DNA of 64,000 bases, taken from assembly GCA_965116695.1 (NCBI GenBank), contig OZ220706.1:3658001-3722000 (forward strand), given 5' to 3'. The notes under the pieces were generated by a model. That model was not told the DNA's origin and searched no databases. It worked only from the letters and a program-made list of their open reading frames with translations. Source of the stretch: JAJDTT01 sp965116695 (GTDB lineage Bacteria > Acidobacteriota > UBA6911 > RPQK01 > JAJDTT01). Shown here piece by piece: positions 42,161 to 51,079 of this stretch; the first letter of the stretch is position 1; every line of letters starts with the position of its first letter. A program made the position numbers and the translations under genes.

Positions 42161-45100
42161 ATGATGTGGACCAATAAAAAGAGATCCATTCGAGCCCTGG
42201 CGGCGGTGGCCGTTGCCGCAATCCTGGCGGGGCTGATCGCCTACTACCAGAAGCCCGGCGAACGGCAGGAGGCGTTGCTGACCGGGGAGGCCGCGGCGAC
42301 CCGCACCGCCATGGCCCGGATCGAAGCCGAAAGCGGGGGAACCGTCCGGCCGCCCGAGATTCAGGCCGCTCCCCGAACTTCCGAATCACCGGCCGCCGTC
42401 GAAGAGTCGGCGGAGGACACGGTTCCTTCGCCGCCCGAAGGGTATTCCTTCGTCTCCTACCAGGGGGAGATGCCCCGGGCCCGGATCTCAGCCGGCGCCG
42501 AAGCCGGGGACGAGCGGTCAAGTCCCGGACCCGACTGGCTGAACTCGGCCGCTTCCATCGAAACCATCGTCGACCAGGCGTCCGCCGCCGGACGTGACTG
42601 GTCCTTCGGCTGGGTCCGTGCGGCCCGGGACGCGGGACCGAACGACGTGGCGGCATCCCTGGAAAGGTACGGCGCGACCGCCCTGGGCTCATCGGGCAAC
42701 CTGGTCCGCGCCGAATTGCCTGGCGACACGGCGCTGTTGCACGAGATCGCGGCCCTGCCGGAAGTCGACGGTCTGGGAGCCGTCCCTCCGGAGCGGAAGC
42801 TCCCGCCGGCGTTCGCCCGCGAATTGCCGGAAGCGTCCCTTTACGATCAGGCGCCCTTCTTCATCACCCTGATGGTGGACGATCCCGACGGCCGGTGGCG
42901 GCGGGAACTCGAGGACCTGGGCGCGGTGGTGGGCCGTTTCGATCCGGATCTGCGGGCCTACGCGGCCAACCTTTCCTACGGCCGGGTGGAGGCCATCGCG
43001 GCCGCGGACTACGTGCTGGCCATCGAGCCGGTCGGCATCGTCCGGCCCGCCCACGACACGTCGGTCCCCGCCATGGGCGCGGACGTCCTGCGAACCTACG
43101 GCGGCACTCCGGGAATCTTCTCCGGCATGGGCGGCGCTTCCGTCCCCATCGCCGTCATGGACACGGGGCTCAACATCAATCACCTGGACATCGCGTCGAA
43201 CCGGGAGAGCATCTGCGGCGCCAACTTCGCCTGGTTCTCCTTCTTTGGCTCTCCTCCCGAAGAGGCCGCGGATCTGTGGATCGATGCGGGGCTGCACGGG
43301 ACCCACGTCACCGGGACCATGGTCGGCAACGGGTCCGTCCAGCCCCGTTTCGCCGGCATGGCGCCTTCGGTGAGGCACATCCGTTTCGCCAGAGTGCTCA
43401 ACAGCTTCGGCTTCGGTTCGGCGGACTCGATCCTTCGCGGGATGGACTTCCTGTCCGAGGCCACGGAGTGCGCCGAGCCGGGCAAGCCGCCCGAACCTCT
43501 CAAGCCTCTCATCGTCAACATGAGTCTGGGCGGTTCCTCCAGGCGTTTCGAGGGCAGAGGATTCAGCGAACGCAAGCTCGACTCCATCGTCTGGGGACAC
43601 CGCCAACTGTACGTCGTCGCCCAGTCCAACGAGAGCATCGACGGCTTCTCCGATTTCGGAGCCGCCAAGAGCTCCCTCGCCGTGGGGGCGACTCTGGACA
43701 GCGGCGACATCGCACCGTTCAGCAGCCACGGGCCCACGGCGGACGGACGCCTGGCGCCTCAGGTGGTCGCCGCCGGCGTCCGCGTGCACTCGGCCCGCGG
43801 CGGCGGAAGCCGCGGCGAGTATCGGGCCATCAGCGGCACCAGCATGTCCTCTCCCGCGGTTGCGGGGGTGGCCGCCCTGTTGATGGATGCGGCCCCGGAG
43901 CACCGGGACCATCCCGCTCTGGCCCGGGCCCGGCTCATGGCCGGGGCCATCCGGCCCGACGCCTGGCTGGACGCTCCGGACGCCTTCCCCTCCACCAATA
44001 CCGGCGGACCGGGGCCCGTGCAGGCCCAGTACGGCCTGGGCAAGGTTTCGGCCCGCACCAGCGCCCTCAGCCGGGATGGGTCGGGCGGCTGGATCGGCGG
44101 CGGCGCGATTTCGGAATTGCAGGAGGGTGAGTACGCCCACCAGGACATCGAGGTGCCGGCGGGAACCAGCCGCCTCGACCTGGTGATGACCTGGGACGAG
44201 CCGCCGGCGGACGCCATCGCCAGCACGGTGTTGAACGATCTGGACCTGTGGCTGGATCGGGACGGCGATTGCGAAGAGGCCGCGTGCGGGGAGCAGTCTT
44301 CCGCGTCGCGCGTGGACAACGTGGAGTGGATCATCCTCCGGAATCCACAACCCGGGACCTATCGGGCGAAAGTGGTGGCGCGGAGAGTCTACACGGCCCC
44401 TCCCCGGGCGGCGCTGGCCTGGACGGTGATCCGGGGCAAGTCCACCCCGAAACTGGCGGTCGCAACCGACCGGACCCTCCTCGCGGGGAACGAGGAGCAG
44501 GAGTTGACCGTGACGGTGACCGCGGACGAGTACGTGGCGGCCGGGACCCGGCTGCACCTGGATTGCCGGGATACCGGCGAGGGCCCGGGGTGCGGACAGA
44601 TCCGAATCCACTCCATGGCCGTGTCCCGCGAGGATGGCATCTGGGTCGACCTGTCGGATGAAATCGAATCCACGGTCCCCAACCCGCAATCGGGCGCATT
44701 GGCGCCTCCAGGTCCGCCCGTTCCACCCGTTTCGCCGGTCCCTGGCGGTTCGCCGATCCTGTTGGGTTCGCCGATCCCCCTGGGCTCGTCGATCCCGCTC
44801 GGTGAGATCGGCGCCGGCGAGACCCAGGAAGTCCGGTTCACGGTTTCGTCGGCCGAATACGGGGAGCCGGCCCGCCTCTACTTCAGGGCGAGCGCCTCGA
44901 ACGCCAGGGGAGCGTCCGCTCCGGTGGACGTCGCACCCGGAGGAACCGCCGGCTCCGGGAAGGTCCGGCGCCCCGCCAACGACGACTTCGCCGCGGCCGC
45001 CGTCATCGGAAGAGGACGGGGGTACCGAACCGTGGACCTGTTGCTGGCCACGCCGGAACCGGGAGAACCGCTGTTCGGCGCCCGTGAGGGCCGGCCCGCC

Positions 45101-47734
45101 GGTTCGGTCTGGTACCGGTGGACGGCGCCGGCAGACGGTGCGGTCCGATTCAACCTCAACCCGCCGGACGGGACCGGGGCCGAGCGCAACGATCGCGTCG
45201 ACGTATTTCGCGGCGACGCCATCTCGGGTCTGGAACGGGTCGCCTCGGATCAGTGGGGTGCGCTCTTCTTCGCCGACCAGGGAGAGACCTACCGGGTCCG
45301 GGTGAGCCACATGCGGCGGGGCACCGTCGTCGACCTCCGTTGGTCCCAGGGGGACCGCCCGGTCAACGACGACTTCGACCGGGCCGCCCTGCTGGAGGGC
45401 GCCAGCGGCGTCGTCGACGGCAGCAGCCAGGGCGCCACCCTGGAGCCGGGCGAGTGGTTCGGCATCGACGCGGGCACCACGTGGTATCGCTGGACCGCAC
45501 CCGGCGACGGCTGGTGGGGCTTCTCCAGCGGCCCCGCGAAGCGCGTGTTCGTATTCGAGGGGGACGGCATTGCGGCCCTTCGGCTGGTTTCCCATTTTCC
45601 CCTTTTGCAGGCTTCGTTCCCCGCGGCCGCCGGCAACGAATACCGCATCGCGGTCGCCTCACCCGGCGCCGGCGCGCCCAGTGGTCCCTACCAGTTGCGA
45701 TGGGAAGCATTGGCGCGAGCCGCCGTCCTCGACAACGATCAATGGATCGGCGCGACCCCGCTGGAGAGCGTCCCCTCGTCCCAATTCCTGATGACCACCG
45801 GCCCCGCGTCGACGGTGGACCCGGGCGAGCCCCTGGAGACCGGGGTGCGGACCCGGTGGTGGGTTTGGGAAGCCCCGGAGGACGGCCGCTACACCTGGAG
45901 GCTGCAAGATTCCCTCACCTATTCGGCTTTACGGGTGACCGTATTCTCCGGCTCATCCATGGAAGATCTGAAACTGGTGGCGCAGAATCGTCCCCACGAG
46001 GTTCCGTCCGATTTCGTTTTTCAAGCCACGGCGGGGCATCGGTATTGGATCGCGGCCGGATTTCCGGCGCGAAGCCTGGAAGCCTACTTGCTGACCGGGG
46101 CGGCCGCCCCGGTGACCTGGGGGCCCGCTCCCGGCAACGACGACCTGGCCGCCGCGGCGCCGTTGGAGGACGCGTCGGGATCCGTCGCCGAATCGAATCG
46201 CTTTGCCACCACCGAGCGGGGGGAACGGAGTGCGCTCCTGGGCCACTCTTCCCTCTGGTGGACCTACGAAGCTCCCGCGGCGGGCTGGTACCGCTTCTGG
46301 CTGGACGATCCCTATAGTCTCAACGTGCTCGCGGTGTACCGGGACCGCGACGACGGCTCCGGTTCCATCGAGTTCGTCAGGAACAGTGACCAGCCCGCGG
46401 CGATCGAGTCCGAGGCCGTCGAGGTCGTCTTCCGCGCTGAGGCGGGAGGCCGCTACACGATTCGATTGGGAGCCCGCGGCGCCTCCATGGGCGGCGATTT
46501 CACCCTGAACTGGGAGGAGACCGATCCTCCGGTCTGGCTCAAGTACGCCGGACGGCTGACGGACGGAGACCGGGACCCCAGCGGCGCCTCGTTGCGGCTC
46601 CGGGGACCCGCCGGCCTGGCCTTGAACGACGGCGGCACGGCTCTGTACGCAGTGTCGAAGCTGGGGCTGCAAGTCTTCGAACGCGACTCCGGGACCGGCG
46701 GCCTGACTTCGGTCCAGTTGTTGGAAGACGACGGCCTGGAGGGCAGTTCGCTGATCTGGGACCCGCATCGGGACCGGCTCTACGCCCATCGCTGCGGGAC
46801 CTGGCGCGGTTTCGCCCCTCTCGATGAGACCCGGAGGGAACTCGAGGACGAGGGGACGATTCCGGTCACCGGCGATGTGCCGGACACCGGCGAGTGCGGC
46901 GCCGGCGTTTTCGGCGACGCCTTCATGGATGGAGGAGGCTCCTTCCTGCACGCGATTCTTCCCGGCGCCGGCCAGTTGCAGGTCCTGGCGCTGGATACTC
47001 CGGGCGAACTGCCGCACGTCCAGACCGTGCAGGTTCCCGGCCTGAGCCGGGCTCTGCTCTCCAACGGCGGCGGTCACGTCTACGCGGGGACGTCCCATTC
47101 CCTGCACGTCTTCGAACGCGACGCCGAAACCGGGATGCTCACCGACGTCACCAGGGGCGGGACCCCGCTCCCGGGCTTGGAAGCCCTGGCCGTCACCGGC
47201 GACGACCGGCGCCTGTTCGTCTTCCACGAAGGCGGCCAGACCGCGACGGTCTTCGACCTGGAAGCGGATGCCGCCGATCCGAGCCCGTTGGGAACGCTCC
47301 GGTTGACTTTGGCGGAGCATGTTGTTTTCGGCGGCTTCGGCGAATTCCCAGGGTTTTCTCCGTTCCCATCGGGCAACCGGTGCGGGCTCGCCGGCGTCCG
47401 TCACGGGCCTGCCGCGGTGGACGTGTTCTGTACCGATCTCGCTTACTCCGTCGAATGGCGGCCGCGACCCGACGACGCCGAAAACGGCGAAGTGGGAATG
47501 GATGCGGTCCCGGAAGTGGAAATGGATGCGATCCCACCCGGTGAAGTCGTCCTGACCGACTACGTGTCGATCCGGCAGCCGGACCGTTTCAACAACCCGG
47601 TGCCCGAATTCGGCGAGTCCCGGAGCCTCGCGACCAGTCCCGACGGCAGGCACGCCTACGTCGACACGGCGGATGAGGGCATCGTGATCTTCGAGCGGGT
47701 CGGCGCCGGTGCCGGTAACGTCATTCGGGAGTAG
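42161..47734 (+). CDS. Very large subtilisin-like (S8) serine protease with four repeat domains and a C-terminal propeller
   Basis: About 1857 residues. An N-terminal signal anchor (KKRSIRALAAVAVAAILAGLIAYY) comes first, then a propeptide-like region to about 300. The S8 catalytic domain has Asp334 (AVMDTGLNI), His382 (LHGTHVTG), the oxyanion Asn in AQSNES, and Ser561 (SGTSMSSPAVAGVAALL). A beta-sandwich, a Pro/Gly-rich linker (PPVPPVSPVPGGSP) and four PPC-like repeats of about 120 residues follow. Each repeat opens (V/G)NDD(F/L) and has a WYRWTAPxDG or WxxEAPxxG core. Residues beyond about 1460 form a lactonase-like propeller (YAVSKLGLQVFERDSGTGGLTSVQ). It is probably secreted; the T2SS in this window is a candidate exporter. 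Start ATG 42161 or 42164 behind AAAGGCAGG. Confidence 0.87.
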   Translation: MMWTNKKRSIRALAAVAVAAILAGLIAYYQKPGERQEALLTGEAAATRTAMARIEAESGGTVRPPEIQAAPRTSESPAAVEESAEDTVPSPPEGYSFVSYQGEMPRARISAGAEAGDERSSPGPDWLNSAASIETIVDQASAAGRDWSFGWVRAARDAGPNDVAASLERYGATALGSSGNLVRAELPGDTALLHEIAALPEVDGLGAVPPERKLPPAFARELPEASLYDQAPFFITLMVDDPDGRWRRELEDLGAVVGRFDPDLRAYAANLSYGRVEAIAAADYVLAIEPVGIVRPAHDTSVPAMGADVLRTYGGTPGIFSGMGGASVPIAVMDTGLNINHLDIASNRESICGANFAWFSFFGSPPEEAADLWIDAGLHGTHVTGTMVGNGSVQPRFAGMAPSVRHIRFARVLNSFGFGSADSILRGMDFLSEATECAEPGKPPEPLKPLIVNMSLGGSSRRFEGRGFSERKLDSIVWGHRQLYVVAQSNESIDGFSDFGAAKSSLAVGATLDSGDIAPFSSHGPTADGRLAPQVVAAGVRVHSARGGGSRGEYRAISGTSMSSPAVAGVAALLMDAAPEHRDHPALARARLMAGAIRPDAWLDAPDAFPSTNTGGPGPVQAQYGLGKVSARTSALSRDGSGGWIGGGAISELQEGEYAHQDIEVPAGTSRLDLVMTWDEPPADAIASTVLNDLDLWLDRDGDCEEAACGEQSSASRVDNVEWIILRNPQPGTYRAKVVARRVYTAPPRAALAWTVIRGKSTPKLAVATDRTLLAGNEEQELTVTVTADEYVAAGTRLHLDCRDTGEGPGCGQIRIHSMAVSREDGIWVDLSDEIESTVPNPQSGALAPPGPPVPPVSPVPGGSPILLGSPIPLGSSIPLGEIGAGETQEVRFTVSSAEYGEPARLYFRASASNARGASAPVDVAPGGTAGSGKVRRPANDDFAAAAVIGRGRGYRTVDLLLATPEPGEPLFGAREGRPAGSVWYRWTAPADGAVRFNLNPPDGTGAERNDRVDVFRGDAISGLERVASDQWGALFFADQGETYRVRVSHMRRGTVVDLRWSQGDRPVNDDFDRAALLEGASGVVDGSSQGATLEPGEWFGIDAGTTWYRWTAPGDGWWGFSSGPAKRVFVFEGDGIAALRLVSHFPLLQASFPAAAGNEYRIAVASPGAGAPSGPYQLRWEALARAAVLDNDQWIGATPLESVPSSQFLMTTGPASTVDPGEPLETGVRTRWWVWEAPEDGRYTWRLQDSLTYSALRVTVFSGSSMEDLKLVAQNRPHEVPSDFVFQATAGHRYWIAAGFPARSLEAYLLTGAAAPVTWGPAPGNDDLAAAAPLEDASGSVAESNRFATTERGERSALLGHSSLWWTYEAPAAGWYRFWLDDPYSLNVLAVYRDRDDGSGSIEFVRNSDQPAAIESEAVEVVFRAEAGGRYTIRLGARGASMGGDFTLNWEETDPPVWLKYAGRLTDGDRDPSGASLRLRGPAGLALNDGGTALYAVSKLGLQVFERDSGTGGLTSVQLLEDDGLEGSSLIWDPHRDRLYAHRCGTWRGFAPLDETRRELEDEGTIPVTGDVPDTGECGAGVFGDAFMDGGGSFLHAILPGAGQLQVLALDTPGELPHVQTVQVPGLSRALLSNGGGHVYAGTSHSLHVFERDAETGMLTDVTRGGTPLPGLEALAVTGDDRRLFVFHEGGQTATVFDLEADAADPSPLGTLRLTLAEHVVFGGFGEFPGFSPFPSGNRCGLAGVRHGPAAVDVFCTDLAYSVEWRPRPDDAENGEVGMDAVPEVEMDAIPPGEVVLTDYVSIRQPDRFNNPVPEFGESRSLATSPDGRHAYVDTADEGIVIFERVGAGAGNVIRE

Positions 47735-47816
47735 GGGCGACGTTGTGGTCGCCCTCTTCCTGGTGGTTTGAGCCCGGTTGAAACGGAGAGGGCGCCCACA
47801 AGGGGTGCCCCTGCTT
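47735..47816. repeat. Palindromic repeats abutting the protease stop
   Basis: Directly after the TAG comes GGGCGACGTTGTGGTCGCCC (arms GGGCGAC and GTCGCCC). Then, at 47790-47815, GGGCGCCCACAAGGGGTGCC, the same palindrome as upstream of nuoA. The rest of the gap to the M23 gene shows no gene. Confidence 0.75.
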
Positions 47817-47942
47817 GACTTTCCGGAAAGGCTCAAAATAGAATCCCGCGTGCGAGTTTCGGCTGGCGCCTGTTGGCTGATGAGGCGCTCCCGAGCGGTA
47901 AATGGCGGCCGGACTCGTCCCCATCGCTCAACGCAGACAACA

Positions 47943-48830
47943 ATGTTCAAAACCGGCGGCACCTACACCCTGATCATCGCTCGTTCCGGGCGGGAGGGCG
48001 CCAGGAAGTATTCCGTCTCCGTGGCCCTGACCGCCGCGATCGGCCTGCTCGGCGGTGTCCTGTGTCTCTCGTTCATGTTCTCCATGCTCCACTACTGGTG
48101 GATGGCGGAACGGACCGTCCACGTGTTCGAGCTCGAGTCGGAGGTCGCCCGCATGCGCCAGGAAAATGCGGGCCTGAGAGCCGTCTCCGGCAAATTGACC
48201 GACAAGATCTCCTCGCTGGAGGTGACCGCCACCCGGCTCAAGTTTCTCTCCGAGAAGGATGACGACGGCCTGGGCGGCGCCGGCGGTCCCGCGAAGGTGG
48301 CCCGCCCGCTCCTGACCCTGGATCATGGAGACCTCCTGAAGCGTTTTCGCACCCTGGACGGCCGGCGGATGACTCTGGAGAGTGAGTTGCGCCGGCTTCA
48401 GGACTACTACACGACCCGCAGCATCCTTCAGTCCGCCCTGCCCACCCTGATGCCGGTTCGCGGGTATCCGTCAGGCGCATACGGCTACCGGAAGGACCCC
48501 TTCACCGGAAATCGGGAGTTCCATCCCGGAGTCGACATTTCGGCGCCTCGCGGCTCCAAGGTCGTGGCCACCAGCGACGGGGAGGTGACCCACGCCGGTT
48601 GGCACCACGGGTACGGCCGGTTGGTCAACCTCCGCCACCGTTTCGGCATCGTGACCCGTTACGGCCATCTGTCCGAGATCAACGTCAAGGTCGGGCAGAA
48701 GGTCCAGCGGGGAGACATCGTCGGATACGTCGGTTCCACGGGCCGCACCACCGGCGTGCATCTCCACTACGAAATACAGTTGGGCGGCCGCCCACTGAAT
48801 CCCGTCCGCTTCTTCCGGTACGAGGAATAA
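47943..48830 (+). CDS. M23 family (LytM/gamma-D-glutamyl) metallopeptidase
   Basis: A 295-residue membrane-anchored protein. A TM helix lies at about residues 28-50 (LTAAIGLLGGVLCLSFMFSMLHY), then a coiled-coil stalk (VFELESEVARMRQENAGLRAVSGKLTDKISSLE). The C-terminal M23 lysostaphin-type domain has zinc ligands His194 and Asp198 (HPGVDIS) and His275 of HLHYE (273-277), plus YGHLSE. It probably trims peptidoglycan crosslinks or activates amidases in the periplasm. ATG 47943. The TAA stop is directly followed by a GGCGATTTCCAATCGCC hairpin. Confidence 0.9.
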   Translation: MFKTGGTYTLIIARSGREGARKYSVSVALTAAIGLLGGVLCLSFMFSMLHYWWMAERTVHVFELESEVARMRQENAGLRAVSGKLTDKISSLEVTATRLKFLSEKDDDGLGGAGGPAKVARPLLTLDHGDLLKRFRTLDGRRMTLESELRRLQDYYTTRSILQSALPTLMPVRGYPSGAYGYRKDPFTGNREFHPGVDISAPRGSKVVATSDGEVTHAGWHHGYGRLVNLRHRFGIVTRYGHLSEINVKVGQKVQRGDIVGYVGSTGRTTGVHLHYEIQLGGRPLNPVRFFRYEE

Positions 48831-49252
48831 GGAAGGCGATTTCCAATCGCCCGTTCTTGCGTCGCCGCTTTGCTGCCGGGGAGTCCGGTGGTTGGAGACC
48901 CGCCGCTTCCGTTCTTCCCGAAGGACGGATGGGGCCGCCGGGTTCCCACCCTGTTTCTGCGAAGCATATGTACTGCCGGCGGCCCCACCCGATCCAGTCA
49001 GTAGCTGAAGTCTCGGGTCAAACTCCCTTAGCAAATTCGGGGCCAAACCCGGGCCGAAAGGCGCGCCCATCCAGCAGACCCGGCCGTAGCTGGTAAACTG
49101 GCGGGTAGCTGCCGCGGCGGGAACTGGACCCCGGAACGGGAGTTGGTCCCTGGCCCGGGGCTGGTTCAAAGAAAAGTCTTTCTGCGGAATCGACATTGAC
49201 CGGTCCTCGGGGAATCAGGCCTCAAACCACTTTTTTTAGACTTTCAGACGGC
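48831..49252. other. Gap between M23 and sigma factor genes
   Basis: The hairpin GGCGATTTCCAATCGCC at about 48834-48850 abuts the M23 stop. A 12-bp inverted repeat, TGGGGCCGCCGG at 48930-48941 and CCGGCGGCCCCA at 48976-48987, encloses a 34-bp spacer. A T-run lies at about 49230-49237. The promoter of the sigma factor operon should lie in the last 150 bp, but I see no convincing -35/-10 pair. Confidence 0.5.
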
Positions 49253-49282
49253 ATGGAGCATCCTCATCAAACAGGCGGGAGG

Positions 49283-49831
49283 ATGAGTTTCAGCGACGAG
49301 AATCTACTCCGATTGGCATTGGCCGGCGACGGCGGCTGTTTCGGCGAGTTGGTGACCCGGTGGGAGCGGAGGATCTACGGCTTCATCTACCGCCACGTCG
49401 GCGATCGTGAGGAAGCCCGCGATCTGACCCAGGAGACCTTCGTCAAGGCGTACAAGAACCTGGGACGCTTGTCCGATCCCCGGAAATTCTCCTCCTGGCT
49501 CTACAAGATCGCCCTCAACGAGTGCCGGATGCGTTTCCGCCGGCGCCGTTGGGACACGGTGCCTCTGTTGGAGTCGGTCGAGGCGCCCCTGGAAAAAACC
49601 GACCAGCCGACGCCCGAGCAGGCCCTGGCCTCCAAGGAGAGGGCCCAACTGCTGCGGGAGACGATGTTGAAGCTGCCCGAGGAGCAGAAGACGGTCATCT
49701 TGATGAAGGAATACCAGGGCCTGAAGTTCCGCGAGATCGCCGAGATTCTGGATCTTCCCCTTTCCACCGTGAAATCACGCATGTATCTGGGATTGAAGAC
49801 GTTGAGAAGATTGATGGAGAAGAAACTATGA
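49283..49831 (+). CDS. ECF RNA polymerase sigma factor (sigma70 family)
   Basis: A 182-residue ECF sigma factor. Region 2 is LLRLALAGDGGCFGELVTRWERRIYGFIYRHVGDREEARDLTQETFVKAYKNL with the -10-recognising RKFSSWLYKIALNECRMRFRRRR segment. Region 4 is LPEEQKTVILMKEYQGLKFREIAEILDLPLSTVKSRMYLGLKTLRRLM, a helix-turn-helix for the -35. Start at ATG 49283 (MSFSDENLL), the usual ECF N-terminus; ATG 49253 would add 10 residues. The stop overlaps the anti-sigma start as ATGA. Position ahead of the T2SS genes suggests it may control them and its own operon. Confidence 0.93.
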   Translation: MSFSDENLLRLALAGDGGCFGELVTRWERRIYGFIYRHVGDREEARDLTQETFVKAYKNLGRLSDPRKFSSWLYKIALNECRMRFRRRRWDTVPLLESVEAPLEKTDQPTPEQALASKERAQLLRETMLKLPEEQKTVILMKEYQGLKFREIAEILDLPLSTVKSRMYLGLKTLRRLMEKKL

Positions 49832-50388
49832 GTTGCACGACCATGCACGAGCGGATGATGGACGTCCTCTACGGAGAGGAGCTGAACCCCGATCGCTGCC
49901 TGGAGTTCTTCCGCCACCTGGAGAGTTGTCCCGATTGCAAGGCCGAATACCTGGAGTTGGTGGAGACCCGTTCGCTTCTGGCCCAGTGGGATCTGGGACC
50001 GGCGGTTCCCGAGGCCCCCGCCGACACCGGCGGCAAGGTCAGCCTCCTTCTCCGCAAGGTCGACCGGAGTCCGGCCTGGAGAGCGGTCTACAAGGCGGCG
50101 GCGTGCATCCTGATTCTCCTGGGGATGACCGTCATCGCCCGGGATCTGGGCTGGGCGGAGCGGGCCACCCTGGAGGTCACCCGGCAGGAACTGGAGACGA
50201 CGATCAACGACGTGGTGGTTGCCCGGCAGGAGGAGGAGCGGCGCCTCATCGGACAGTACCTGGTCCAGATGCGCGAGGATCAGGAACGGGACATGGGCCA
50301 GATCCACGAGTATCTGCAGGCCCTGGATCTGCAGCAGAGGGATGCACAGGAGGACTACCGGGCCGTGCGCGCCCTGATCACGCGCTGA
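49828..50388 (+). CDS. Anti-sigma factor with zf-HC2 zinc motif
   Basis: A 186-residue protein. The N-terminal zf-HC2 motif has His30, Cys34 and Cys37 (RHLESCPDC). One transmembrane helix follows at about 85-107 (AVYKAAACILILLGMTVIARDLGW), then a long periplasmic helix rich in Gln/Glu (TRQELETTINDVVVARQEEERRLIGQYLVQMREDQERDMGQ) likely to form a coiled coil. It is translationally coupled to the ECF sigma gene, the standard arrangement for a membrane-bound anti-sigma factor. The periplasmic coiled coil could sense an envelope signal; this is inference. Confidence 0.85.
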   Translation: MSCTTMHERMMDVLYGEELNPDRCLEFFRHLESCPDCKAEYLELVETRSLLAQWDLGPAVPEAPADTGGKVSLLLRKVDRSPAWRAVYKAAACILILLGMTVIARDLGWAERATLEVTRQELETTINDVVVARQEEERRLIGQYLVQMREDQERDMGQIHEYLQALDLQQRDAQEDYRAVRALITR

Positions 50389-50471
50389 CCGGCCAGGTGT
50401 CCGAAGTGTCCGGAAATGGGACAAACTGTCCGCTTTCGGACACTTCGGGGGAAAACAGGAAAGAGCAACGA

Positions 50472-51065
50472 GTGAAGAAACTTCGGAATTTCACGCGCAA
50501 AGGGGGGGCGAAGGTGATGTGGTACATTGGACTGGTCGTGCTTGCAGGCTGGTTGTCCAGCGTGAACGGACTCGCCCAGCAGCATCTCAACCTGGAGCGG
50601 TTGAAACAGGACACCGAGATCTTCGAACGCATCGTCCACGAAGTGCTCAAGCAGAACTTCTCCGATCCGTTCGCCATTACGAGTGAGCCCCGGGGAGCCT
50701 ACCTGCAGGGCTACGGGATGCTCTTCTCCTTCCAGCTCAACGTGAATCGCAGGACCATTCGGACTCCGTTCGGCGAGGTTCGCGACCCGCGTCCGACGTC
50801 GAGGCGCACCACCGAGGAGCACATGCGCGTGATCCGGACCACCCTCATCGACGCCTTGATGGAGTACGGTGACAGCATCGAGCAACTGGGGGGGCACGAC
50901 CGCATCTCCATCGCCGCCTACGTCGACGACCGGAACGAGCTGGATGCCCGGAAGAGCCGGAAGACCCTGGTCCTGACCGCCACCAAGGACGACGTGGATC
51001 TGGTGGCCCTGAAGAAGATCTCCGCCGAGAACTTCCGGGACCGGGTCGACGTCATGGAGTACTGA
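50472..51065 (+). CDS. Exported protein of unknown function in the sigma/T2SS operon
   Basis: A 197-residue protein starting with GTG at 50472, which has AGGAAAG upstream; ATG 50517 is an alternative. The N-terminus is basic then hydrophobic (KKLRNFTRKGGAKVMWYIGLVVLAGWLSSVNGLAQ), a signal peptide. The mature part (QQHLNLERLKQDTEIFERIVHEVLKQNF..., PRGAYLQGYGMLFSFQLN, ...LIDALMEYGDSIEQLGGHDRISIAAYVDDR, ...VLTATKDDVDLVALKKISAENFRDRV) looks like a small alpha/beta domain. Not assigned to a family. It lies between the anti-sigma gene and gspE, so it may be part of the same signalling or secretion unit. Confidence 0.75.
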   Translation: MKKLRNFTRKGGAKVMWYIGLVVLAGWLSSVNGLAQQHLNLERLKQDTEIFERIVHEVLKQNFSDPFAITSEPRGAYLQGYGMLFSFQLNVNRRTIRTPFGEVRDPRPTSRRTTEEHMRVIRTTLIDALMEYGDSIEQLGGHDRISIAAYVDDRNELDARKSRKTLVLTATKDDVDLVALKKISAENFRDRVDVMEY

Positions 51066-51079
51066 TTTCGAGATTTGCC

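Noticed and set aside
42689..45595. A minus-strand frame of about 970 codons opposite the S8 protease gene
   Set aside because: Antisense shadow; no recognisable domain, and the plus-strand protein has a complete catalytic triad.
48930..48987. The 12-bp inverted repeat behind the M23 gene as a tRNA or IS end
   Set aside because: No cloverleaf, no transposase and no second copy were found; recorded only as a structure in the gap.
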